A stretch of 53,754 bases of DNA, taken from the NCBI GenBank assembly GCA_030684475.1, contig JAUXWB010000019.1, positions 1 to 53,754 of the forward strand. The letters are read 5' to 3'. Each line of letters begins with the position of its first letter. Within the stretch, counting starts at the first letter, position 1. The position numbers were made by a program, and so were the translations under genes. This document shows, piece by piece, positions 33,091 through 41,605 of this stretch. A model generated the notes under the pieces. That model did no database searches and was not told the DNA's origin. It worked only from the letters and a program-made list of their open reading frames with translations. Source of the stretch: Reyranella sp. Its GTDB lineage: Bacteria; Pseudomonadota; Alphaproteobacteria; Reyranellales; Reyranellaceae.

Positions 33091-34104
33091 ATGAAGGCGC
33101 TCCTCATGCGCGCCATCGTTTGTGATCGCCTGAGTGACCCACCGGGCGATCCTTCCGTCCTGAAAGTGGCGGAGCGGCCGATCCCGCAACCCGGGCCGGC
33201 CGACGTGCTGATCAAGGTCGGCGCCGCCTCGGTCAATTTCCCTGACGTCCTGATGCTGAGCGCCGGCTATCAGCACAAGCCCGAATTGCCCTTCATTCCG
33301 GGCATGGAAGGCGCCGGCACGGTTGCGGCGGTCGGCGCTGAGGTGACGACCTGGCGGACGGGCGACAAGTTGATCTTCGGCGTGCGTCCGGGCGCCATGG
33401 CTGAGTATGTGCGCGTGGCGGCAGGCGGCAATCTGCTGCGCCTGCCCGAGGGCTGGTCCTTTGCCGAGGGCTCGGCGTTCCGCGTCGGCGCCACCACGGC
33501 CTACCATTCGCTGATCCATCGCGCCCAGCTCAAGCGCGGCGATGTCCTGTTGGTGCACGGCGCCTCCGGCGGCGTCGGCATGGCCGCGGTCCAGCTCGGC
33601 CGCCATCTCGGGGCGCGCGTGATTGCCACCGGCGGTGACGATGCCCGGCTTGCCGTCGTGAAGGCGAACGGCGCGGATGACGTGGTGAACTATCGCACCA
33701 GCGACTTCGTCGCTGTCGTCAAGGCCATGACCGATGGCCGCGGCGCTGACGTGATCTACGATCCGGTCGGTGGCGAGGTTCTGGAAAAGTCGATACGCGT
33801 AGCGGCCTATGGCGCGCGCCTGCTGGTGGTGGGCTTCACCTCGGGTGGCCCGAGCAAGATCATGTCCAACCATGTCCTGATCAAGGGCCTCTCGATCCTG
33901 GGCGTGCGCGCCGGCGAGACGATCCGGCGTCATTCGCCCGAGCTCGGGGACGACTACGTCGAGGAACTGCCGCGCCTGGCCGGTCTCGGCGTCATGCGGC
34001 CGCACATCTCGCATCGCTTCCCGATGGAGCGTGCAGCCGATGCCTTCCGCGCCCTGATCGACCGCAAGGTCGTCGGCAAGGCGGTGATCGAGATGCCAAC
34101 CTGA
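33091..34104 (+). CDS. Quinone oxidoreductase (zeta-crystallin-like, MDR superfamily)
   Basis: A 337-residue protein: VAERPIPQPGPADVLIKVGA, ASVNFPDVLMLSAGYQHKPE, the catalytic-domain MEGAGTVAAVGAEVT and the NADPH motif VLVHGASGGVGMAAVQLGRH. No Zn-binding Cys/His set is visible, as expected for QOR. It reduces quinones or enones with NADPH. Two candidate starts exist: ATG 33091 and ATG 33106 (MRAIVCDRL); the latter has AAGG 8 bases upstream and may be the true one. It is 4 bp after the carbamoyltransferase stop. Confidence 0.9.
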   Translation: MKALLMRAIVCDRLSDPPGDPSVLKVAERPIPQPGPADVLIKVGAASVNFPDVLMLSAGYQHKPELPFIPGMEGAGTVAAVGAEVTTWRTGDKLIFGVRPGAMAEYVRVAAGGNLLRLPEGWSFAEGSAFRVGATTAYHSLIHRAQLKRGDVLLVHGASGGVGMAAVQLGRHLGARVIATGGDDARLAVVKANGADDVVNYRTSDFVAVVKAMTDGRGADVIYDPVGGEVLEKSIRVAAYGARLLVVGFTSGGPSKIMSNHVLIKGLSILGVRAGETIRRHSPELGDDYVEELPRLAGLGVMRPHISHRFPMERAADAFRALIDRKVVGKAVIEMPT

Positions 34105-34120
34105 CCGGGTGAGCCCCGGC

Positions 34121-34558
34121 CTAGCGCGAGAAGAAGATCGTCACCTTGCGGTCTTCCACCGAGGCATTGCTGCTGCCGAGGTTCATGTTTCCGAACGCCT
34201 CGGGGTCGGCGACGATATAGAGGTGATTGGCCGGAACACCGTCGCGGATCATCTGTGCCGCGACGGCCTGGGCGCGCGATCGCGCCAGCTTTTCGTTGAA
34301 TACCTTGTCACCCAGCTTGTCGGTGTGGCCGATCAGGCAGATCACCGACACCTGCCGTGCCTTGGCCGTGGCCGCCGCCTGGGCGATGACGGGCTTGTCG
34401 GCGGCCCGCAGTTGGGAGCTGCCGAGGTCGAACATCACCCATGCCGGCGGTGGCTGGTTGGCGCCGCCGCCTCTCGGGCAGGAGCCGACGGTCTGGGCGA
34501 AAGAGGGGGCGGCGGCGAAGAGGACGCCGACCGCGGCAAGCACACCTAATTTTTTCAC
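34121..34558 (-). CDS. OmpA-family periplasmic protein
   Basis: A 145-residue protein with a signal peptide (KKLGVLAAVGVLFAAAPSFA) and an OmpA C-like domain: VMFDLGSSQLRAADKPVIAQ, ICLIGHTDKLGDKVFNEKLA, RSRAQAVAAQMIRDGVPANH, with the peptidoglycan-binding Asp and Arg. It likely binds peptidoglycan non-covalently. The start is GTG 34558, which overlaps the TGA of the upstream isomerase gene (GTGA). The frame upstream of it is a shadow. Confidence 0.85.
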   Translation of the reverse strand: MKKLGVLAAVGVLFAAAPSFAQTVGSCPRGGGANQPPPAWVMFDLGSSQLRAADKPVIAQAAATAKARQVSVICLIGHTDKLGDKVFNEKLARSRAQAVAAQMIRDGVPANHLYIVADPEAFGNMNLGSSNASVEDRKVTIFFSR

Positions 34559-35151
34559 CTGAGCTCTCCCTTGAGGGCCATTTCGACGAAGGGTAGACGA
34601 TCGTTGCCGAAGAACATCATATCGCCCACGAAGCTCGTTGGCGCGCCGAAGACGCCACGCGCCACCGCTTCGTCGGTCGTGGCCTTCAGCCGGTCCTTGA
34701 CGTCCTGGTCCTGGAGGCGGCTCCCGAATTTGGTCGCGTCGAGGCCCGCTGCCGTCAGCACCGACGCCACTTCGGCCATGTCGTTGAGGTTGCGGCCATC
34801 CACCCACATCGCCCGGTAGATGGCGGGATGATAGCGCTCGAAGAGACCGTCGATCTGGGCTGCCGCGGCGCCGCGCATCAGGGCCAGGGTATTCACTGGA
34901 AAGAACGGGTTGCGCTGGAAGGGCACGCCGTAGTGCAGGGCCCACATCGGCATGTCGAAAGCGCTCCACGTCGACTTCTGCGCCACCGTCATCGGCGAGG
35001 CATTGCCGGTCGCCTTGAAGACGCCACCCAGCAGCATCGGCTTGCGGACCAAGGTGGCGCCGGCACGCTTGGCGATGGCCTCGACCTGCGTGTCGGCCAG
35101 GTAGCTGTAGGGACTGCCGTAGTCGTAATAGAATTCCAGTGTGCGGGTCAT
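34555..35151 (-). CDS. 2-Hydroxychromene-2-carboxylate isomerase-like protein (DsbA family)
   Basis: A 198-residue protein: LEFYYDYGSPYSYLADTQVE (the SPYSY-type GSH/active-site motif replaces the CxxC of DsbA), KPMLLGGVFKATGN, and ARGVFGAPTSFVGDMMFFGN, with the cis-Pro. This is the HCCA isomerase/kappa-GST group, a glutathione-dependent isomerase in naphthalene-type degradation; substrate here unknown. It precedes the OmpA-like gene with a 4-bp overlap. It is divergent from the SDR/Rieske genes by 72 bp. Confidence 0.9.
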   Translation of the reverse strand: MTRTLEFYYDYGSPYSYLADTQVEAIAKRAGATLVRKPMLLGGVFKATGNASPMTVAQKSTWSAFDMPMWALHYGVPFQRNPFFPVNTLALMRGAAAAQIDGLFERYHPAIYRAMWVDGRNLNDMAEVASVLTAAGLDATKFGSRLQDQDVKDRLKATTDEAVARGVFGAPTSFVGDMMFFGNDRLPFVEMALKGELR

Positions 35152-35223
35152 GCGATCCTCTCGTCTTGTGGCAAGCCTGCGCTGCTTCTAGCTTGGCGAC
35201 AAGAAAAGATAGGGAAGGAATGC

Positions 35224-35979
35224 ATGAGCCGCGTTGCCGGCAAGGTCGTACTGGTGACGGGTGCCGGGTCGGGCATCGGCCGCGCCACGGCGAAGCTGCT
35301 GGCGGCCGAGGGTGCGACCGTGATCGTCACCGACGTCAACCGGCCGGGCGGAATGGAGACGGTTCAGCAGATCGGCGGACGCGCGCGTTTCGAGGAACAG
35401 GACACCTCGAAAGAGGCCGACTGGAAGCGGATCATCGACGACATCCTGGCGCGCGAGGGCCGGCTGAACGGCTTGGTCAACAACGCCGGCATCGCCGGGC
35501 CGTTTCCGTCCACTTTCGAGAGCGAGACAGTCGAGCAGTGGCAGCGCATTCTCGCGATCAACGTCCAGGGCGTGTTCCTCGGCTGCAAGCATGGTGTGCC
35601 GGTGATGCGTCAATCGGGCGGCGGCTCGATCGTGAATCTGTCGTCGCTCGCCGCCTTCCTCGGCACGCCCGACCTCTCCGCCTATGGCGCCAGCAAGGGT
35701 GCGGTGCGGCAGTTCACCAAGACCGTGGCCATCGACTGCGCCCGCAAGGGCTACAAGGTGCGCTGCAATTCGGTGCATCCCGGCGTCATCCTGACGCCGA
35801 TGGGCGCGGGCATCATGCCCAACGACAAGGCCAAGGAGCGGGTGCGCCGCAGCATCCCGATCGGCGATTTCGGCGCGCCGGAGGACATCGCCTATGGCAT
35901 CCTCTACCTGATTTCCGACGAATCGCGCTTCATCACCGGCACCGAACTGGTGATCGACGGCGGCATGAACGCGATCTGA
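35224..35979 (+). CDS. Short-chain dehydrogenase/reductase (classical)
   Basis: A 251-residue protein: VVLVTGAGSGIGRATAKLLA, VNNAGIAGP, NLSSLAAFLG then YGASKGAVRQF with the catalytic Tyr and Lys intact, and FITGTELVIDGGMNA at the end. It likely oxidises or reduces an alcohol/ketone. It is followed 14 bp downstream by the Rieske oxygenase in the same direction, suggesting joint catabolic action. SD AGGGAAGGA precedes ATG 35224. Confidence 0.93.
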   Translation: MSRVAGKVVLVTGAGSGIGRATAKLLAAEGATVIVTDVNRPGGMETVQQIGGRARFEEQDTSKEADWKRIIDDILAREGRLNGLVNNAGIAGPFPSTFESETVEQWQRILAINVQGVFLGCKHGVPVMRQSGGGSIVNLSSLAAFLGTPDLSAYGASKGAVRQFTKTVAIDCARKGYKVRCNSVHPGVILTPMGAGIMPNDKAKERVRRSIPIGDFGAPEDIAYGILYLISDESRFITGTELVIDGGMNAI

Positions 35980-35993
35980 CAACGGAGCAGACG

Positions 35994-37166
35994 ATGCACC
36001 ACGCCGACCAGGTGGCCTATATCGAGCGCATGCACGCCATGGCGCGCGCCAACGCGCGCGACGACGGGCAGGTCAGTCACACGTCGGTTGAGGAGTATTT
36101 CGACATCGCCCGCTTCGAGCGCGAGAAGGCCTTGCTGTTCCGCAAGTATCCGGTCGTGGTCGCGTTCTCCGCCCAGCTACGCAAGCCCGGCGACTTCGTC
36201 GCCAACAACGACGCCGGCCAGCCGATCCTCGTCACCCGCGGCACCGACGGCAAGCTGCGCGCCTTCCTCAATGTCTGCCGCCACCGCAGCGCCACCGTGG
36301 AACTGAAATCCTGCGGCTCGAACAAGCGCGCCTTCGTCTGCCCCTATCACGGCTGGAGCTACGACCTGACCGGCAAGCTGGTCGGCATCACCGACGGGGC
36401 CTGGTTCGGCGAGGTCGATCGCGCGACGCATGGACTACGTGCGCTCGCCGTCGCCGAGCGCTGCGGCATGGTCTTCGTGGTGCCGACGGCGCTCGAATTG
36501 GGTCAGAGCGCCGACATCGACATGGATGCCTTTCTCGGACCGGTTAAGGCCGATCTTGCGTCCTGGGACATGCATGGCTGGGAGGTGCACAGCACGACGC
36601 CGATCCGCCCGCGCATGAACTGGAAGCTGGTGATCGACACCTTCCTCGAACTCTACCACTTCCGTTACCTGCACGGCGCCAGCGTGGCGCCGCTGTTTCT
36701 CGACAACATTACCGCCTACGAACGTCGCGAGCGTCATTCGCGCTTCGCCGTCTGCAGGCCGTCGATCCTCGAGGTGGAGAACCAGCCGCGTGAGACCTGG
36801 CAGCTCCGCGATCATGCGGTCGTACTCTACAACCTCTTCCCCAACACGGTGCTGGCCTACACTCAGGATCATTGCGGCGTCTTCACCAGCTTTCCGGTGT
36901 CGCCCGACGAAGCACTGATCAACGTCTCGGTGCTGGTCGACCCCGTGGAGCGGGCGAAGAAGCCGGAAAGCTACTGGAAGACCAACCAGGACCTGATCCT
37001 GGCCGCGCTCGCTGAGGATTTCACGGTCGGCGCCAGCGTTCAGGCCAATTTCAGGAGCGGCGCCAACCGCGTGCAGACCTTCGGCAAGTTCGAGAAGGCA
37101 CTGGGCTGGTATCACCAGGAAATCGACGCGGCGCTCAAAGCGCCGAAGGCGCTTGGCGGCGTGTAG
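35994..37166 (+). CDS. Rieske-type ring-hydroxylating oxygenase, alpha subunit
   Basis: A 390-residue protein. The Rieske motif is CRHRSATVELKSCG...CPYHGWSYDLTG (C-x-H then C-x2-H). The catalytic mononuclear iron site is in WKLVIDTFLELYHFRYLHG (H-x4-H), and the third ligand is probably in ALAEDFTVGASVQ. It needs a reductase/ferredoxin, which is not in the window, and no beta subunit is seen. Substrate unknown; with the SDR it may start degradation of an aromatic or quaternary amine compound. SD GGAG at 6 bases. Length is normal. Confidence 0.92.
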   Translation: MHHADQVAYIERMHAMARANARDDGQVSHTSVEEYFDIARFEREKALLFRKYPVVVAFSAQLRKPGDFVANNDAGQPILVTRGTDGKLRAFLNVCRHRSATVELKSCGSNKRAFVCPYHGWSYDLTGKLVGITDGAWFGEVDRATHGLRALAVAERCGMVFVVPTALELGQSADIDMDAFLGPVKADLASWDMHGWEVHSTTPIRPRMNWKLVIDTFLELYHFRYLHGASVAPLFLDNITAYERRERHSRFAVCRPSILEVENQPRETWQLRDHAVVLYNLFPNTVLAYTQDHCGVFTSFPVSPDEALINVSVLVDPVERAKKPESYWKTNQDLILAALAEDFTVGASVQANFRSGANRVQTFGKFEKALGWYHQEIDAALKAPKALGGV

Positions 37167-37188
37167 CGCTGCAGGGAGCGTAGCGACC

Positions 37189-37291
37189 GAAGCGCGGGCG
37201 CCGCGCAGTGCAGAAAGAATGGCGATGCCGAAGCCTGAGCGCCATTCTACCGCGCAGGCTCTCGCGCTTCAGTGGCTTGGTTACAAGCCAC
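37189..37291. repeat. Nested inverted repeats between convergent genes
   Basis: An outer stem GAAGCGCG/CGCGCTTC (37189-37196, 37263-37270) encloses an inner stem GAATGGCG/CGCCATTC (37217-37224, 37240-37247). A third hairpin GTGGCTTG-GTTA-CAAGCCAC (37272-37291) follows. All stems are perfect 8-mers. This 166-bp gap separates the Rieske gene (plus) from an exported protein (minus). It may act as a terminator for both, or be a REP-type repeat. Confidence 0.6.
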
Positions 37292-37333
37292 GAATTACAA
37301 GCGCTGCCGCCCGCCGGCGCGACTTCGACGCGC

Positions 37334-37867
37334 CTACTTGATGTTCACCTGGTAGCTGAGCTTGTCGCCGTCGGTGACGGTGAGCTGGGTGAAGCCCAGC
37401 ATCTTCAGCAGGTCGAAGAAATTCGCGTCCTCGGCCACTGTGCGCTCCTGGAAGAACGGCGACAGCCGCGACATCGTCGTCATGTTCGCCAGGATCGCCC
37501 GAATCCGGTAGATCGAGTTCAGCTCGCCGTTCTGGAGGCCGACGACGATCATCTTTTCGGCTTTTTCACCCTTGACGAACACCGCATAGGGAACGCGGTA
37601 GGCCGACTGGATCGTGCCCTGCGAGACGACGGTGATGAACTGCACGCGCTGCTGCCGCTCCGCGCCGGCAATCATCTGCATCGGCGACGTGTAGTTCTCG
37701 ACCGTCGTCGGTTTGGGATAGTAGTAGCCGACGTACTTGTCTTCGCCGGCCGGCGCGGCCGCAGCCGGCTTGGCGTTGGCGGGCGCGGGCTTGGCGGGTT
37801 GCGCCAGCACCGGTGCGGCGGCAATCGCCAAGGTGACAACCAGGCAGGCGGCAAGCTTCTTGAGCAT
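37334..37867 (-). CDS. Exported protein of unknown function
   Basis: A 177-residue protein with a signal peptide (LKKLAACLVVTLAIAAAPVLA), an Ala/Pro-rich spacer, then YVGYYYPKPTTVENYTS, QRVQFITVVSQGTIQSAYRV, and LSPFFQERTVAEDANFFDLL, GFTQLTVTDGDKLSYQVNI. I recall similar proteins in alphaproteobacteria, sometimes annotated as molybdopterin-guanine dinucleotide synthesis A; nothing here supports that. Start ATG 37867 has GGGAG at 6 bases. It lies just downstream of the SDR (24 bp), likely in one transcript. Confidence 0.75.
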   Translation of the reverse strand: MLKKLAACLVVTLAIAAAPVLAQPAKPAPANAKPAAAAPAGEDKYVGYYYPKPTTVENYTSPMQMIAGAERQQRVQFITVVSQGTIQSAYRVPYAVFVKGEKAEKMIVVGLQNGELNSIYRIRAILANMTTMSRLSPFFQERTVAEDANFFDLLKMLGFTQLTVTDGDKLSYQVNIK

Positions 37868-37891
37868 CTTCATCTCCCGAAAGACCACGGA

Positions 37892-38665
37892 CTAGAACAA
37901 CGTATAGCCGCCATCGATAACGAAGTCGCGTCCCGTCGTATAGGCGGTGGCGTCGCTCGCCAGATAGACGGCGATCGGGCCGAAATCGGCGCCGGTGCCC
38001 CACCGGCGTTCCGGAATGCGCGGCAGGACGTTGCCGGCGAACTTCTCGTTGCCGAAGGCATTGGCGGTCATCTCGGTCTCGATCCAGCCCGGCAGGATCG
38101 AATTGACGGCAATCTTGTAGCGCGCCAGTTCGACCGCCAGCGCCCGGACCATGGCGGTGACGCCGCCCTTGCTCGCACCGTAGTGGCTGGAGCGGGCAGC
38201 ACCCTCGATGGCCGCGGTGCTGGCCATGGCGACCAGCGAGCCACCCCTGCCGCGCTCGGCCATGTGCTTGGCGGCGGCGCGGAAGGTGAAGAAGACGCCG
38301 TCGAGATTGACCCGCATCACCCGACGCCACTCGTCGTAAGTCATCTCGAGGATGGCACCCTTGCCGCGACCCGAGACGCCGGAATTGGCGACGCAATTAT
38401 CGACATGGCCCATGACCTTGACCGTCTCGGCGAAGCCTGCCTCGACCTGCTTTTCGTCGCCGACATCGACGATCTGGGTGTGCACCTTGCGGCCAAAGCG
38501 CTTCAGCTTCTCCGCGGCGGCGGCGGTCTTGGCGGGGTTGGTGCCCCAGATGCAGACGTCGGCGCCGGCTTCGGCCAGGGCTTCGGCCATGCCGAGGCCG
38601 ATGCCGCCGTTGCCGCCGGTGATCAGCGACACCTTGCCCGTCAGATCGAAGCCCTTGTAGGCCAT
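37892..38665 (-). CDS. Short-chain dehydrogenase/reductase (classical)
   Basis: A 257-residue protein: VSLITGGNGGIGLGMAEALA, VANSGVSG, MASTAAIEGAARSSHYGASK (Tyr and Lys of YxxxK), ILPGWIETEM and YTTGRDFVIDGGYT. All SDR catalytic features are present. Start ATG 38665 (MAYKGFDLTG) after GGGGGAACGCC. It is followed by the small exported-protein gene. The pirin terminator lies just upstream. Confidence 0.92.
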   Translation of the reverse strand: MAYKGFDLTGKVSLITGGNGGIGLGMAEALAEAGADVCIWGTNPAKTAAAAEKLKRFGRKVHTQIVDVGDEKQVEAGFAETVKVMGHVDNCVANSGVSGRGKGAILEMTYDEWRRVMRVNLDGVFFTFRAAAKHMAERGRGGSLVAMASTAAIEGAARSSHYGASKGGVTAMVRALAVELARYKIAVNSILPGWIETEMTANAFGNEKFAGNVLPRIPERRWGTGADFGPIAVYLASDATAYTTGRDFVIDGGYTLF

Positions 38666-38673
38666 GGCGTTCC

Positions 38674-38710
38674 CCCAAAACAAAACCGGGCGGGATCAAA
38701 GCCCGCCCGG
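38674..38710 (-). terminator. Intrinsic terminator of the pirin gene
   Basis: A perfect 9-bp stem CCGGGCGGG/CCCGCCCGG (38686-38694, 38702-38710) on the minus strand is followed by TTTTGTTTTGG. It lies right after the pirin stop. Confidence 0.88.
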
Positions 38711-38735
38711 TCAGCATCGTCAATCGCGTGAACTC

Positions 38736-39452
38736 TCAGTTCAGCTTGTCGGTTTCAACCAGCACGATCTCGGCGTCCTCGATCGCCGTGATCTCGATCT
38801 CGTCCTGGTCGGCCACCGCCACGCCGTCGCGGGCTTTGGCGGTGACAGGCTTGCCGTCGCCGCCGCGCACCTCGACCTTGCCCTTGGCCGGCACGAGATA
38901 GGTCGGCTTGCCGTCGAGCTTATGGCGGATCGTCTGGCCGGCCTTCAGCGTGCCGGCGAACAGCGCGCCGTCGGCATAGAGCGGGATCGCCCCATCATGG
39001 CCACGGCCCGACGCCAGCGGCACCAGCCTGCCGTCGCGCGCCTCGGCCGGGAACTGCACCGTCTCCCAGCGCGCCGGCACGCCCTGCTTGTTGGGCAGGA
39101 TCCAGATCTGGAACAGCTCGGTCTCCGCGTCCTCGCGGTTGTACTCGGCGTGCTGGATGCCGTTGCCCGCGCTCATGACCTGGATCTGGCCCGCCTCGGT
39201 GCGGCCCTCGTTGCCCAGATGATCCTGGTGGGTGATCGCGCCTTTGATGACGTAGGTCACGATCTCCATGTCGCGGTGGGGATGCGGCGGGAAGCCGGAG
39301 TCCGGCGCGATGCGGTCGTTGTTCCACACGCGCAACGCCCCCCAATGCACGCGGTCGGGGTTGCGGTATTCGGCGAAGCTGAAATGGAAGTTGGCGTTCA
39401 GCCAGCCGTGGTTCGACTTGCCGAGTTTCTCGAAGGGTCTGAGTTCGATCAT
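38736..39452 (-). CDS. Pirin family protein (YhaK-like)
   Basis: A 238-residue bicupin. The N-terminal cupin has FPPHPHRDMEIVTYVIKG (metal-binding His pair and Glu) and IQVMSAGNGIQHAEYN. The C-terminal half has typical pirin features (RDGVAVADQDEIEITA). The first cupin binds metal; members include quercetin 2,3-dioxygenases and stress-linked regulators. It is a single gene closed by a strong terminator. Confidence 0.92.
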   Translation of the reverse strand: MIELRPFEKLGKSNHGWLNANFHFSFAEYRNPDRVHWGALRVWNNDRIAPDSGFPPHPHRDMEIVTYVIKGAITHQDHLGNEGRTEAGQIQVMSAGNGIQHAEYNREDAETELFQIWILPNKQGVPARWETVQFPAEARDGRLVPLASGRGHDGAIPLYADGALFAGTLKAGQTIRHKLDGKPTYLVPAKGKVEVRGGDGKPVTAKARDGVAVADQDEIEITAIEDAEIVLVETDKLN

Positions 39453-39520
39453 GGGTTACCTCTTGGCCCCCAAAATGGCGCCGGAAGGCCCCGGATCAAG
39501 TTTCGGATTGGTAACGGCCG

Positions 39521-41605
39521 CTAGCGGCCTTCGCGCCACCAGGCGCTGCCGATCGCCATCAGGAAGGCCAACGCCACGAGGATGCCGGGCAGCAGCGGCA
39601 GCTGGTTGATGCCGGCCACTGTGTAACCCTCGTTGCGGCGGAGCCCGATCCAGTCCGACCCGCCGGCAGCGCGGCCCGGCCGCACGGTGCGGATATCCGG
39701 GTCGGGCTGATCGACCAGCCAAAGCAGGCCGCCGCCCGAAGCCTCGACCAGGGGCTTCAGCTTGGCGTCGGTCGCGCGCACATCGGAGAACTCCAACGGG
39801 TCAGGACTGCCGACGGCTGCCACGGTGCGGAACGTGCCGTCATCGAAGCGGTAGAGGCCGGGCTTGCCGACGTCGACCACGCCGAGGCCGAGACCGGGTG
39901 CTGTCTGGCGCAGATCGAGCGTGCGTGTCGTTCCGTCCGGCTCGGTCATCGCGACCTGGGGGAATGTCGTCGCCAGCGTGCGGCGCGTCACCTCGATGCG
40001 ACCGCCGACGGCCGTCGCGCGCAGTGCCTCTTCCTCGAGGTCGGGTTCCTTCATCAGCCAGTGCGCGACGCGCCGGACCAGTTCGGGTTGGGGGCCGCCG
40101 CCGTCGATGCCGCGGTTCCACAGCCACAGATGGTCGGACATCAGCTGCGCCACGCGACCCTCGCCGACGCGGTCGAGCACCACCAGCGGCCTGTCCTCGG
40201 CGCCGGTCAGGACAGCGTTGCCGCGTTCGGTGCGCGAGGTGATGAGGCGGAACCAGCGGCCCCAGGCCGGTTCCTTGTCGGGTTCGCCCGCCTGCGGAAG
40301 GTTTGCAGTGACCGGATGGCGCTGGCCGATCTCGCTGACCTTGGGCTTGAACGGGGTCTCCAGCACGTCGCCCAGTGGTGCCGCCGGCAGGATGGCGCCG
40401 AGCGGCGTGCGATAGAGCGAGCGCTGGGTGGCGAATACCGGGCCGACCGAAACCAGGAGCGCGCCGCCGCTTTTCACGTACTCCGCGATGTTGCGGAAAT
40501 AGTCGCGGGTGATCAGATTCCCCGACTCGTAGCGGTCAAAGATGATGAGATCGAATTCCTTGAGCTTCTGCTCGAACAACTCGCGCATCGGGAAGACGAT
40601 CAGCGATAGCTCGCGCACCGGCGTGAAATCGTCCTTCTGCGGCGTGCGCAGGATCGTGAAGTGGACGAGGTCGACCGCGGGATCGCTCTTCAAGAGGTTC
40701 CGCCACGCCCGCTCGCCCTGGTAGGGCTCGCCCGACACCAGCAGCACGCGTAGCCGGTCGCGCACGCCGTTGATGGTGAAGAGGGCGCGGTTGTTGTCGA
40801 GCGTGAGTTCGCTCGGCCCGGCGCCGACCTCGAGCTCGACCACGTTGGCGCCGGGATTGCCGACGACGATCGGCAGCTCGACCGAGCGGCCGACCGGCAC
40901 GTCGAGCCGGCGCACCACTTCGCCGCCGACCGACAGCGTCACCGGCGCGGTGCCGCCTGCCGGATCCTCGACCCGGAACTTGGTCGTCACCTCGCGGCCC
41001 ACCACGCCGAAGCGCGGAGACTGTTCGACCACGATCAACCGATCGCGCTCGTTCTTCTTGCCGGCGATCAACCCATGCAGCGGCGCCCCGCCGAGCTCCG
41101 GCGGCAGTCCCGCGGGCACGTCGTGGACCTGGCCGTCGGTCAGCAGCACGACGCCCGCCAAGCGTTCCGGGGGCACTTCCACAAGGGCCGAGCGCATGGT
41201 TTCGATCAGGCGCGTGCCGCCCGGCCGTTCGCTGCCGAGCTGGATCTGGGCGGGCGGCAGGACGATCTCGCGGATCTCGAGGCCTTCCTGCTGGGCGAGC
41301 TTGCGCTTCAGCGACTCGCGCGCCGCCTGGACCTGCTGCCGACGTTCGCCGATGGCCATCGAGTCGCTGTCGTCGACGACCACCAACGCCACGTCGGCGA
41401 TCGGCTTGCGCTGTTCCTCGATCAACGCGGGATTGGCCAGCGCCGCCAGGACGACGGCGATCGAACCCAGCCGCCAGATCGTGCCGCGGGCACCGGCGCG
41501 CAGGCCGAGCAGGACCAGCACGAGGCCGACGCCACCCAGCACCGCGAGCACCGGCCACGGCAGCAGCGGATCGAAGGCGACGGAGACGGCCGATGTCGGG
41601 TTCAT
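39521..41605 (-). CDS. Membrane protein with vWA-like and glutamine amidotransferase-like segments (MoxR/DUF58/DUF4159 operon)
   Basis: A 694-residue protein. N-terminal helices at about 15-35 and 45-65 are followed by a vWA-like start (VALVVVDDSDSMAIGERRQQ, with DxDSMxxG near the metal site) and VVLLTDGQVHDVPAG. An immunoglobulin-like stretch and a GATase1-like segment follow (LIIFDRYESGNLITRDYFRN; YVKSGGALLVSVGP). A C-terminal helix at about 670-690 anchors it. It overlaps the DUF4159 protein gene by ATGA (41602-41605). It is probably a membrane-bound partner of the MoxR AAA+ ATPase; function in cell envelope or metal/cofactor assembly is unproven. Confidence 0.85.
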   Translation of the reverse strand: MNPTSAVSVAFDPLLPWPVLAVLGGVGLVLVLLGLRAGARGTIWRLGSIAVVLAALANPALIEEQRKPIADVALVVVDDSDSMAIGERRQQVQAARESLKRKLAQQEGLEIREIVLPPAQIQLGSERPGGTRLIETMRSALVEVPPERLAGVVLLTDGQVHDVPAGLPPELGGAPLHGLIAGKKNERDRLIVVEQSPRFGVVGREVTTKFRVEDPAGGTAPVTLSVGGEVVRRLDVPVGRSVELPIVVGNPGANVVELEVGAGPSELTLDNNRALFTINGVRDRLRVLLVSGEPYQGERAWRNLLKSDPAVDLVHFTILRTPQKDDFTPVRELSLIVFPMRELFEQKLKEFDLIIFDRYESGNLITRDYFRNIAEYVKSGGALLVSVGPVFATQRSLYRTPLGAILPAAPLGDVLETPFKPKVSEIGQRHPVTANLPQAGEPDKEPAWGRWFRLITSRTERGNAVLTGAEDRPLVVLDRVGEGRVAQLMSDHLWLWNRGIDGGGPQPELVRRVAHWLMKEPDLEEEALRATAVGGRIEVTRRTLATTFPQVAMTEPDGTTRTLDLRQTAPGLGLGVVDVGKPGLYRFDDGTFRTVAAVGSPDPLEFSDVRATDAKLKPLVEASGGGLLWLVDQPDPDIRTVRPGRAAGGSDWIGLRRNEGYTVAGINQLPLLPGILVALAFLMAIGSAWWREGR

